Shown here: positions 1 to 9,209 of the stretch, one piece after another
Layout of the letters: every line of letters starts with the position of its first letter
How positions within the stretch are numbered: the stretch's first letter is position 1
Source of the DNA: Alloboseaceae bacterium BT-24-1
GTDB taxonomy: Bacteria > Pseudomonadota > Alphaproteobacteria > Rhizobiales > Beijerinckiaceae
Direction of reading: 5' to 3'
Length of the DNA stretch: 14,280 bases
Assembly (NCBI GenBank): GCA_025846845.1
Contig: JAOYTL010000036.1
Location: forward strand, 1 to 14,280
Program-made: the position numbers and the translations under genes
Notes under the pieces: model-generated
Told to the model about the DNA's origin: nothing
Database searches by the model: none
The model's input: only the letters and a program-made list of their open reading frames with translations

Positions 1-248
1 TCACGCCAGGACTCCGCTCAAAACGGCCCTCAAGCGCCTGAAATCTCAGGCCAGAGACCCAAGACCACCGCTCCAGCGCCCCCTGTCCCCAAATCAAGCC
101 TTATCGCAACGGTCCCGCAGGGGGAGAGGGGGATGTCGCGGCTCCCGCGCCCTCTTCACCCACGCGCCAAACGCCGCCCCGCAGGCCTGCCTGCGGGCGC
201 TCAAGAGTACGGGGCTGGCGGAGCGCCGCGAGGCGCGTTGAGTAGCAT

Positions 249-293
249 CCGCTTCCGTTGAGCCAGGAAGCGGCGCGGATGGTCCCCATCCGC
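249..293. repeat. Two adjacent perfect hairpins
   Basis: CCGCTTCC at 249-256 is the exact reverse complement of GGAAGCGG at 266-273, with a 9-nt loop. Immediately after it, GCGGATGG at 275-282 pairs with CCATCCGC at 286-293 across a 3-nt loop. No T-tract follows either, so they are not typical intrinsic terminators. They fit palindromic intergenic repeat units. Confidence 0.6.
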
Positions 294-448
294 ACGCCCC
301 GTGGCGCTCCGCCTTCGGCTCTTTCAGTCTCCGGGCCGCGCTTCTGCGAAGCCGGCTGCTGGCCGGGCCGCGATGCCTCCGGAAGCCAGTTCCCCTCTTC
401 GGGTCGTCGCTCCCTTCGGCCATCGCGCTGGTCCGAGCCGGGTTCGAC

Positions 449-533
449 CGGATTGGATCAATCCGATCGAGCCCGTCTCTCACTTTGAGTGAGAGACCGC
501 TTTGTCCAATCGGCAAGCCGATTGGAGCGGGCT
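449..533. repeat. Cluster of three perfect hairpins with an enclosing stem
   Basis: Three perfect stem-loops follow each other. CGGATTG (449-455) pairs with 459-465 across 3 nt. GTCTCTCACT (475-484) pairs with 488-497 across TTG. TCCAATCGGC (505-514) pairs with 517-526 across AA. In addition AGCCCG (470-475) can pair with CGGGCT (528-533), enclosing the last two hairpins in a three-way-junction-like fold (sharing one base at 475), and a short TTT follows. This could be a compound palindromic repeat or a structured RNA. The sequence alone does not decide between them. Confidence 0.55.
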
Positions 534-753
534 TTCGTGCAGCCGCTTCATCTAGCGAGCTCCTCGCACAGGGATCGTAGTGTCCCCAGGGCGGTGCCCC
601 GAAGCCTCCCGGGAGCGGGGCGTAACCCCCGCCCGCAGGCGCCGACCCTCACCCAGCCTCTGGCATACCTCCGGACGGCCGCCCCGTATGGGTGATGGGC
701 GAGGGGATCATACGGGAGGTTTTGCGGGCGGGGATAAGTTTGCTTCTCCCGTC

Positions 754-875
754 ATGGTCGCCCTCGTGGCGACCATCCACGTCTTGGCGCCGGAACGATC
801 GGGCGAGCGGCACTTCGCGGGTCGGCGTCGGCCATGCTCGTCGCAAGACGTGGATGCTCGGGGCGCGCCCGAGCA
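754..875. repeat. Nested inverted repeats
   Basis: ATGGTCGCC (754-762) pairs perfectly with 768-776. CATCCACGTCTTG (774-786) pairs perfectly with 844-856, a 13-bp inverted repeat enclosing 57 nt. TGCTCGGG (855-862) pairs with CCCGAGCA (868-875). The three units interlock with overlaps of only a few bases, a layout typical of composite palindromic repeats in Rhizobiales intergenic DNA. Confidence 0.6.
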
Positions 876-896
876 TGATGGGGCAGGGAACCGCGA

Positions 897-928
897 CCCC
901 ACCTTCTCCCGGATGGGAGAAGGTGGGG
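897..928. repeat. 14-bp perfect hairpin of a dispersed repeat family
   Basis: CCCCACCTTCTCCC (897-910) is followed by the loop GGAT and by its exact reverse complement (915-928). The flank CGCCGGATGAGGGTC (935-949) resembles the flank of a second copy at 12570-12583, so this is a member of a dispersed repeat family. It lies about 80-110 bases beyond the end of the TIR-like gene on the minus strand and could weaken read-through. It has no U-tract, so I do not call it a terminator. Confidence 0.6.
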
Positions 929-1009
929 CGGAGCGCCGGATGAGGGTCTGACAGCAAACTAACGACGTGGTGAGATCACTTTGGCAAGGCCACCTCGCAT
1001 CGCGTCGAA

Positions 1010-1738
1010 CTAGATCTTTCGAAAAAGAATGAAATCTTCACCTGAGCGAGCCGTATCATAACCCCATCTTGCCGCTGCCTCAGCGATGTACAGCCGCGCT
1101 GAACCCGGAACCAAATTGAGCTCGCAATCAACATCGCTGAAACGGATCGCTGATAGGTTATCAGCAGCCCTCCGGCCAACCATCCACGATTCTATAATAA
1201 GAACGCAGTCCTCAGCATTAGATGTCTGCTGAACCGTTGGGCTATCCCTCCGAACAGTTGCGCCTTTTCGCTGGTCAGGTCGCTTGCCTAGCTCCTGCAC
1301 TTGCTTCCTAATTCGATTGCACGCGGGCCCCAACGCAGCCACGAGGTTTCTGTCCTGCCTGTCCGAGTCATATGTGGCTGGCGTTAGACCGAGTAGGTCC
1401 GTTGGGAGATGGAAAGCTTCGATACGTCGTGGCTGGATAATATAGCACCGAGGTATACCGATACCTCCAACAAAAAGACCAAGTTCAAATATAACATTGT
1501 CGCGCACCGTTTGCGTTTCTATATTTCGCATTGTTGTGACATCGTCAGGCGTAAAAACAAATGTCGCGAAATCACAAGTGTCAACCTGTTTCGCTAAATC
1601 TACTAACGCAGAGCTAGATAGTCCAAATACACCCTGCGTCCAAACTGTCGGCTCGACATCGTGCTCCAAGCTCTCTTGCAACGCGTATGCTACCTCCAAT
1701 TGCTCGACGGACGAGCCGATAAACATCCTTGGTTTCAC
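1010..1738 (-). CDS. TIR-like (PF10137-type) putative NADase effector
   Basis: This 242-residue protein has an N-terminal TIR-like nucleotide-binding domain (about 3-125) of the kind found in predicted nucleotide-binding proteins and at the N terminus of bacterial TIR-STING (Cap12) proteins. Visible family motifs are FIGSS (6-10), WTQGVFGL (33-40), FTPDD (62-66), RDNVIFELGLF (79-89) with the probable catalytic Glu85, and LPTDLLGLTPATY (111-123). A charged linker (about 150-170) leads to a C-terminal domain (about 173-242) that I do not recognise; its helix-helix-strand look suggests a winged helix (inference). The start is GTG inside a GTGA overlap with the upstream ATPase gene, preceded by GGGAG; an ATG four codons later is an alternative. 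Members of this fold cleave NAD or bind nucleotides, so an abortive-infection effector is likely. The base composition is far more AT-rich than the flanks. Confidence 0.82.
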   Translation of the reverse strand: MKPRMFIGSSVEQLEVAYALQESLEHDVEPTVWTQGVFGLSSSALVDLAKQVDTCDFATFVFTPDDVTTMRNIETQTVRDNVIFELGLFVGGIGIPRCYIIQPRRIEAFHLPTDLLGLTPATYDSDRQDRNLVAALGPACNRIRKQVQELGKRPDQRKGATVRRDSPTVQQTSNAEDCVLIIESWMVGRRAADNLSAIRFSDVDCELNLVPGSARLYIAEAAARWGYDTARSGEDFILFRKI

Positions 1739-3402
1739 TCCTTATCTCCCTTAGTAAGGCTGCTAGGCTTGGCCGCTTGTTCTATCGATACCGCGATGCG
1801 CTTTTTATGTTTGGGCCGATGTCGCCTGCGAGTTTTACCCCCTACTAGAAGAGCGCGTTGGAGGCCAGGATGGACTTGATACTGCAGCCCATACCTAACC
1901 TTTGGCCGCAGTTTGACGGTAGTGCGATCACGGAAGCAGTAATGGACGAAGTTTCCTCCAAATTCATCAGGCTCAAGATACCCAATGATGTTAAGAGAAT
2001 ATAAGAACTGTAAAAACTCTTCAGGGCTTGCTTTCAATTCCCTGATCGTTACCGATTTGTCGGATAAACTGGTTCTGTACCGTGAAAATGCTCCTTTAAA
2101 TTGATCCCAGCTAAATCTGTTGTTCCCTCCAAGCTGCGAAAAGAACCCAATTACCTCGTCAAAATCGACTGTGGAGTGATAAAAACTGAGATAATCCTTT
2201 ACCTCGCCAAGTAAATAGTCGGAGAATTCACGCTGGCATTTGTCGAAACTGTCGCGACTAAAAAAATCTTTGTTATCTTGGTGTTTGATAACATGTGCTT
2301 GCATCAACTGAAGGTATTGTACGACATCTCGTGGTCGATAAAATGAATATCGAAGGAATCCGACAAATGGATCATCTACCACTTCCGCAAGGCGTAGATT
2401 TTCCATCTCATATGGAAAGTAATACTTCCAAACATCCCATAATGTCTGAGTTCCAACTTCTTGCTGTTTCGAAATTGTCCCAGCAACCAGTTTGAACAAG
2501 GCAGAATTTCTAAATCCATCGTATGTTGTCATCCAATCTAAGACGACACCATTGTCTCTGACTTTGGCATTCAAATTTTGGAAACCCATATTATCAAGAA
2601 TATCAGGTCTCATAAGTAGAACAACTTTTATATGATATTTCGTGTCTCTGATATTGGAGAAGAACTCGGTATTTAGCTCCCAAGCCGCATTAGCTAGGCC
2701 GCGAATGCACTCGATGTACGGTTCGTAGCTGATCTGATCAGGTCGTATATCGATACCGTCTATGAACAGGACAAAATCTTTGGATAATTTCAGCGACGAA
2801 AGTGCGTTCCGGAATCGGTGTTCAAGGTAGCCAAGATTAACTTTTGGGCTTGCAAATCCACCCGCTTCCGCGGGGGGGTCGGCTGTGACTTCCTCCGGGT
2901 GGCTTGCGAGAACGCGAGCAGCTTCGCCAGCGTTTTCGATTAGGTCTAGTGACTTATCCACCTCCGGTCGAAATGCATTGTGATAATACTCATCAATTGC
3001 AGATCTCAATGCTGCAAACTTGGGAAATTTCCCTTCAATGTTATTGAATATCGTCGATATTCCGTCTGCGGCAAGAAGTAAAAGTATAACTTTCCATACA
3101 TCGACGTAAGAAAAATTTGTAATCTTTTTCTGTTCAATAAGTGAAACAAATCGACGATAGTCGGTTTGTGTCAATGTTACAATTCGAGATAGTGTTTCGC
3201 TGTAGTCGGAGTTATTTAGGAATACGGCATAGGATGTTTTTCCAGTCCCCTTTTCTCCGATGAGAAAATATTTATTACGTAGAAGTATCTGCTCAAGATA
3301 CTCTTCTCGATACAAAATCTTTGAAAAGAACTCCTTCTGATCGCGAGTTTTATAATTGATCGCGTCAACAGAGCCCAAATTTAGTTGTGGAACACTAAGC
3401 AA
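1735..3402 (-). CDS. P-loop ATPase, Sll1717-like family, putative defence sensor
   Basis: This 555-residue protein starts with the family-like segment LGSVDAINYKTRDQKEFF (9-26). A clear Walker A, GEKGTGKT (49-56), and a Walker B-like VLFIDGID (211-218) follow. MRPDIL (264-269) probably carries sensor residues and YRPRDVVQYLQLM (355-367) is typical of STAND/AAA-like NTPases. The part after about 405 looks like a winged-helix region, and the end is strongly basic (about 520-536, RRRHRPKHKKR). No ATG lies near the N terminus. The TTG start is chosen because GGAGG sits 8 nt upstream and a stop codon lies 11 codons upstream in frame. The gene ends in the GTGA that starts the TIR-like gene, so the pair is translationally coupled. 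I infer that it senses a trigger and controls the TIR-like partner. The Sll1717 assignment is by recall of motifs. Confidence 0.82.
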   Translation of the reverse strand: MLSVPQLNLGSVDAINYKTRDQKEFFSKILYREEYLEQILLRNKYFLIGEKGTGKTSYAVFLNNSDYSETLSRIVTLTQTDYRRFVSLIEQKKITNFSYVDVWKVILLLLAADGISTIFNNIEGKFPKFAALRSAIDEYYHNAFRPEVDKSLDLIENAGEAARVLASHPEEVTADPPAEAGGFASPKVNLGYLEHRFRNALSSLKLSKDFVLFIDGIDIRPDQISYEPYIECIRGLANAAWELNTEFFSNIRDTKYHIKVVLLMRPDILDNMGFQNLNAKVRDNGVVLDWMTTYDGFRNSALFKLVAGTISKQQEVGTQTLWDVWKYYFPYEMENLRLAEVVDDPFVGFLRYSFYRPRDVVQYLQLMQAHVIKHQDNKDFFSRDSFDKCQREFSDYLLGEVKDYLSFYHSTVDFDEVIGFFSQLGGNNRFSWDQFKGAFSRYRTSLSDKSVTIRELKASPEEFLQFLYSLNIIGYLEPDEFGGNFVHYCFRDRTTVKLRPKVRYGLQYQVHPGLQRALLVGGKTRRRHRPKHKKRIAVSIEQAAKPSSLTKGDKE

Positions 3403-3410
3403 TTGCCCCG

Positions 3411-3431
3411 CCTCCAGCTTGGATGATTCTA
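3411..3431 (-). promoter_or_regulatory. Strong RBS and candidate -10 box of the ATPase-TIR operon
   Basis: On the minus strand, TAGAAT (3431-3426) matches the -10 consensus at five of six positions and would give a leader of about 15-18 nt containing GGAGG (3415-3411), 8 nt before the TTG start. No good -35 is seen. The arms AGCTT (3435-3431) and AAGCT (3420-3416) form a small dyad around the -10 box, a possible operator. The RBS is convincing; the promoter and operator are tentative. Confidence 0.4.
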
Positions 3432-3534
3432 AGCTCTACAAGTTTTTTAACTAGCGTGGAAGCTCGGACCGCCGCGTAAGAGAAGCAGTTTAAACGCGTT
3501 GGAGAGGCTAGCGTTGTCCGGAGAAACGACCAGC

Positions 3535-3951
3535 CTAGCGCGAGCGCGCAGGCTTCAGCGGCCGCCAGGGACCGATCATGCAGACGACGGCGTCGACGTC
3601 GTCGAACGGAACGATGAGATGGTAGGTGTCGGATTGCAGGCGTCCGGCCGGGACCGACTGATTGCGATAGGCGAACCGGAACGGCTTGTCAGTCTTGCGA
3701 TCCGCTTCGCAGCTGAAGGTCTGGAAATCGACCGGCAGGGGGGCCTCTTTCTTGAAGCGCAGCCGGATCTCGTAGGAATAGAGCTTGTCGCCCTGATTGA
3801 CGATGAACGAGCGCTCGGGAACGAAATCCCGCGAGGCTGAGCGCCGAACGGCTATGCCCGTGATCTGAGGCGACTCATTGGCAGCCTGCGCGCAGGCGAC
3901 GCCCGGACCCACGAGAGACAATACCAGGGCAAGAGCCGCTGCGTTCTTCAT
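3535..3951 (-). CDS. Small exported protein of unknown function
   Basis: I do not recognise the family. From the ATG at 3951 the product has 138 residues and begins with a textbook signal peptide: MKN, a hydrophobic stretch (about 4-18), then ACAQA (about 19-23) as likely cleavage site. That fixes the start here rather than at an in-frame codon 22 residues upstream (4017), which would bury the signal peptide. The mature part has two cysteines (in FSCEAD and VVCMIG) that could form a disulfide, and looks like a small beta-rich periplasmic domain. It lies between the AT-rich island and uvrA, on the same strand as both, with normal high-GC codons. A weak hairpin (3505-3536) overlaps its stop codon. 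Probably a lineage-specific periplasmic protein. Confidence 0.65.
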   Translation of the reverse strand: MKNAAALALVLSLVGPGVACAQAANESPQITGIAVRRSASRDFVPERSFIVNQGDKLYSYEIRLRFKKEAPLPVDFQTFSCEADRKTDKPFRFAYRNQSVPAGRLQSDTYHLIVPFDDVDAVVCMIGPWRPLKPARSR

Positions 3952-4061
3952 GCGCGTGATTCCATCCGTGCGGTTGTTCCGCATGCGGCTGGTTGCAGGC
4001 CAACTCATGGTTGTCAATTGGCCGTGCTGGTGACGGTGTGCGGTGTGGCGCGCGCTACCCG

Positions 4062-7025
<2,964 letters not shown>

Positions 7026-7127
7026 TGCGGTGTCCGGTTCGGGATGAGCCGTAGAGATAGGGCAAATGCCGCGCCATGCCAGTGCGGCCGGGCGGGAGGC
7101 CGGCATGAGTAGCACGCAGTCGCGGAT

Positions 7128-7153
7128 GTTGCCGCCTTGTTCTTGTGGGGTGC
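7128..7153. promoter_or_regulatory. Candidate LexA-type direct-repeat operator upstream of uvrA
   Basis: GTTG (7128-7131), GTTC (7139-7142) and GTGC (7150-7153) are spaced by exactly 7 nt. The alphaproteobacterial LexA operator is GTTC-N7-GTTC, so each adjacent pair has a single mismatch. The site is about 100-130 bases upstream of the uvrA start, within the 140-base gap to the MFS gene, and uvrA is a classic SOS gene. Two mismatched half-sites and the distance keep this tentative. Confidence 0.35.
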
Positions 7154-7165
7154 TGACAGCGATTG

Positions 7166-8365
7166 TCAGGAGCGTGGCAGGCTGCGGAAGCGCCGCCGGA
7201 GCAGGATCGCGGAGACCAGCATGGCCAGGGCCAGCGTCCCGGACAGGATCAGCGCCGCCGATGCGCCGTAACGCTCGATCAATAGCGCATAGCCGAGCGG
7301 CGCGGCGGCCGAGAAGAAGAAGCCCGGTGCCAGCAGACGGCCGACATAGGCGCCATAGCTCTTCGGGTCGAACAGCATCAGCGGCAGCGTCCCGCGCGTG
7401 ATCGTCAGCACGCCGTTGCCGGCGCCATAGGCGAAAGCGAAGACGAGCGCCGCGATGGCGCTCGCGCCGCCGGCGAGGCCGATGACGAAGCAGAGCGGCA
7501 GCACAAGGCAGGCGACGAGGTTGAGGTCGAACGGGCTGGTGCGGGACCCGAACAAGACTTCGCCGAGCCGGGCCAATGACTGGCCGATGCCGCGCGTCGC
7601 GCCGATCCAGACCGCGGCGGTGGCGGGCAAGCCGAGCCCAGCGAGGATGCCGATCATATGGGCGGACATGCCGGCATTGAGGACGCCGGCGAAGGTGACG
7701 ATCAGGGCGTAGAGCAGGCCGGCGCGGCGGGTGTCGGCGGGACGGGCCGCGATGGCGGGCTTCGCCGCAGCGGCGTCGGGGACAGGCCGTGCCGATACGG
7801 CCGGCAACATCAGATGCAAGGGCAGGGTGAGCGAGGCGAAGCCGGCATAGGCGAGGAGCGCGCCGCGCCAGCCGAACTGCTCGGCGAGGGCATGGCCGAG
7901 CGGCCAGAACACCGTCGAGGCGAGGCCGCCGAGCAAGGTGATCTGCGCGATCGGGCGGCGCGCCGCGCTGCCGCCGATCCGGGCCAGCGCCGCGAAGGCG
8001 GCGTCGTAGAGCGTAAGCCGCATGGCGAGGCCGAGGCAGAGCCAGGCGGCGTAATAGGCGGGAATCGTCTGCGCGAAGGCGAGGCCGGCGCAGCCGGCGG
8101 CGGTGAGCAGCGAGCCGGCGCACATCACGGCCCTGCCGCCATGGCGGTCGATCAATCGGCCGACCGCGCCGGAGGTCAGTCCCATCACCAGCAGGCCGGC
8201 CGAGAGCCCGCCATGGATGATCGCCTGCGACCAGCCGAGCTCGGCGGCGATCCGCTCGCCGAAAGCGCCGACCAGATAGTAGGAGACGCCCCAGGAGATG
8301 AGCTGCGCCAGCCCGAGGCAGAAGACGGTGCTGCGGGAGATCACCGGGCCGATCCGGCCGTCCAT
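7166..8365 (-). CDS. MFS transporter
   Basis: This 399-residue inner-membrane protein has about 12 predicted membrane helices in two groups of six, with a longer hydrophilic loop near 195-215 (rich in Ala, Arg and Pro). The motif GRLIDRHGGR (about 69-78) after the second helix is the MFS motif A (G-x-x-x-D-R-x-G-R-R), which marks it as a secondary transporter. The ATG at 8365 lies 25 bases inside the end of the acetyltransferase gene, so the two are probably co-transcribed and coupled. No good ribosome site precedes it, which fits coupling. The substrate cannot be told from sequence. Pairing with a PAT-like acetyltransferase suggests export of a small amine or amino-acid analogue, but that is inference. 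Confidence 0.85.
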   Translation of the reverse strand: MDGRIGPVISRSTVFCLGLAQLISWGVSYYLVGAFGERIAAELGWSQAIIHGGLSAGLLVMGLTSGAVGRLIDRHGGRAVMCAGSLLTAAGCAGLAFAQTIPAYYAAWLCLGLAMRLTLYDAAFAALARIGGSAARRPIAQITLLGGLASTVFWPLGHALAEQFGWRGALLAYAGFASLTLPLHLMLPAVSARPVPDAAAAKPAIAARPADTRRAGLLYALIVTFAGVLNAGMSAHMIGILAGLGLPATAAVWIGATRGIGQSLARLGEVLFGSRTSPFDLNLVACLVLPLCFVIGLAGGASAIAALVFAFAYGAGNGVLTITRGTLPLMLFDPKSYGAYVGRLLAPGFFFSAAAPLGYALLIERYGASAALILSGTLALAMLVSAILLRRRFRSLPRS

Positions 8366-8922
8366 GGTTGCGGCGGTGCCCCGTCACTGGCCCCCAGGCT
8401 GCGCTGCATCAGCACGGTGTCGACCCAGCGGCCGAGCTTGAACCCGACCGAGCGCAAGGTGCCGACCGGCTCGAAGCCGAAGCGGCGATGCAGGCCGATC
8501 GAGCTCGCATTGCCGCTGTCGCCGATCACCGCCAGCATCTGCCGCCAGGGACCGGTCTCGCAGCGGGTGATCAGCCCCGAAAGCAAGGCGCCGCCGATGC
8601 CGCGGCCGGCCTGTCCCTCGGCGACATAGACCGAATCTTCGACCGTGTTGCGATAGGCCGGGCGGGGGCGATAGGCGGTGGCATAGCTGTAGCCGACGAT
8701 CCGGCCGTCGAGTTCGGCGGCGAGATAGGGCAGGCCGAGCCCCAGCACTGCCTGCCGGCGCACCAGCATCTCCTCGACGCTCGGTGGCGTCTCCTCGAAG
8801 CTGGCGAGGCCGTGCAGGACATGGTGGGTGTAGATCGCCTGGATCGCGCCCATGTCGCCTTCCCGCGCATCGCGGACGAGGATTGGCGGCGCAGCGTTGC
8901 CGGCGGACTCAGAGGTCGTCAT
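8341..8922 (-). CDS. GNAT acetyltransferase, phosphinothricin/methionine sulfoximine type
   Basis: The 193-residue product belongs to the GNAT group that includes phosphinothricin (PAT/Bar) and L-methionine sulfoximine/sulfone acetyltransferases, which transfer acetyl from acetyl-CoA to an amino group. Numbered from the chosen start, visible motifs are GLASFEETPPS (38-48), GLPYLAAE (63-70), EDSVYV (95-100), the acetyl-CoA loop QAGRGIGGALL (104-114), RQMLAVIGDSGNASSIGLH (127-145) and GFKLGRW with a later MQRSLG. The start is uncertain: ATG 8922 is preferred because homology begins soon after, with ATG 8931 or 8973 as alternatives. The gene overlaps the downstream MFS gene by 25 bases. In most hosts such proteins detoxify amino-acid analogues; the true substrate here is unknown. 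Confidence 0.88.
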   Translation of the reverse strand: MTTSESAGNAAPPILVRDAREGDMGAIQAIYTHHVLHGLASFEETPPSVEEMLVRRQAVLGLGLPYLAAELDGRIVGYSYATAYRPRPAYRNTVEDSVYVAEGQAGRGIGGALLSGLITRCETGPWRQMLAVIGDSGNASSIGLHRRFGFEPVGTLRSVGFKLGRWVDTVLMQRSLGASDGAPPQPWTAGSAR

Positions 8923-8979
8923 CGCAATCATCCCAGCCCGGTCGGGCTGCCTTTCCATGTGGCTCGTCGCCATCAAACA

Positions 8980-9087
8980 CCGTCATTCCGGCTGGAGCGG
9001 AGCGGAACGCCGGAATCCATCATAGAGCGCAACGCCCTTCGATGGATTCCGGGGCTGCGCGCCTTCAGCGCTTGTCCGGAATGACGG
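8980..9087. repeat. Nested palindromic intergenic repeat
   Basis: CCGTCATTCCGG (8980-8991) is the exact reverse complement of 9076-9087, and inside it CCGGAATCCATC (9010-9021) is the exact reverse complement of 9041-9052. The RNA of either strand would fold into a long two-storey hairpin. Such CGTCATTCCGG...CCGGAATGACGG units are common mobile-like intergenic repeats in Rhizobiales. Here one sits between the divergent acetyltransferase and LysR genes. GCTTGTCCGGA (9070-9080) recurs at 14122-14132 behind aroA, so both belong to one family. Confidence 0.75.
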
Positions 9088-9181
9088 AACCTCAGAATGA
9101 GCGGCTGCATGACTTCTCAAGATTCCTAAGCATCTGCAGCCAGCTTGCGCTTTGCCGTCTCATAAATGAAGCTTCGTGGAA

Positions 9182-9196
9182 TTATGCAAAGCATAA
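9182..9196. promoter_or_regulatory. LysR-type operator (T-N11-A dyad)
   Basis: TTATGC-AAA-GCATAA is a perfect dyad and contains the T-N11-A pattern that LysR regulators bind. It ends 13 bases before the LysR start codon, in a locally AT-rich stretch, so autorepression is the simplest reading. It also lies in the divergent gap towards the acetyltransferase gene, about 260 bases from that start. Binding has not been shown. Confidence 0.55.
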
Positions 9197-9209
9197 GAGA
9201 TTCTTTGAG

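Larger units (their letters stand above)
1..960. other. Gene-free, repeat- and hairpin-rich intergenic region
   Basis: I see no convincing gene here. Every open frame translates to arginine-, alanine- and proline-rich low-complexity sequence without a recognisable domain or ribosome binding site, and frames on both strands are equally open, as expected of GC-rich noncoding DNA. Instead the stretch is full of perfect inverted repeats (detailed separately at 249-293, 449-533, 754-875 and 897-928). A motif with the core CGCAGGGGGAGAGGGG near 115-131 is repeated at 12665-12680. The region abuts the AT-rich two-gene island that begins near 1010, so it may be a recombination-prone landing zone. A decayed gene or a structured RNA cannot be excluded by eye. 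Confidence 0.6.

Noticed and set aside
436..466. tRNA-like GGTTCGA segment
   Set aside because: No acceptor, D or anticodon arms can be built around it, and the T-arm stem does not close; it is only part of a palindrome.
94..951. Several open frames of 60-140 codons on both strands
   Set aside because: Low-complexity Arg/Ala/Pro-rich translations, no domain, no ribosome site, mutually overlapping and crossing perfect hairpins; typical of GC-rich noncoding DNA.
7026..8387. A 1441-codon minus-strand frame that would extend UvrA far upstream
   Set aside because: The extension is an out-of-frame shadow of the MFS gene; UvrA homology begins just after the ATG at 7025.
8784..9209. Upstream extension of the LysR frame
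   Set aside because: It runs through the acetyltransferase gene and a palindromic repeat; LysR homology starts at the ATG at 9210.
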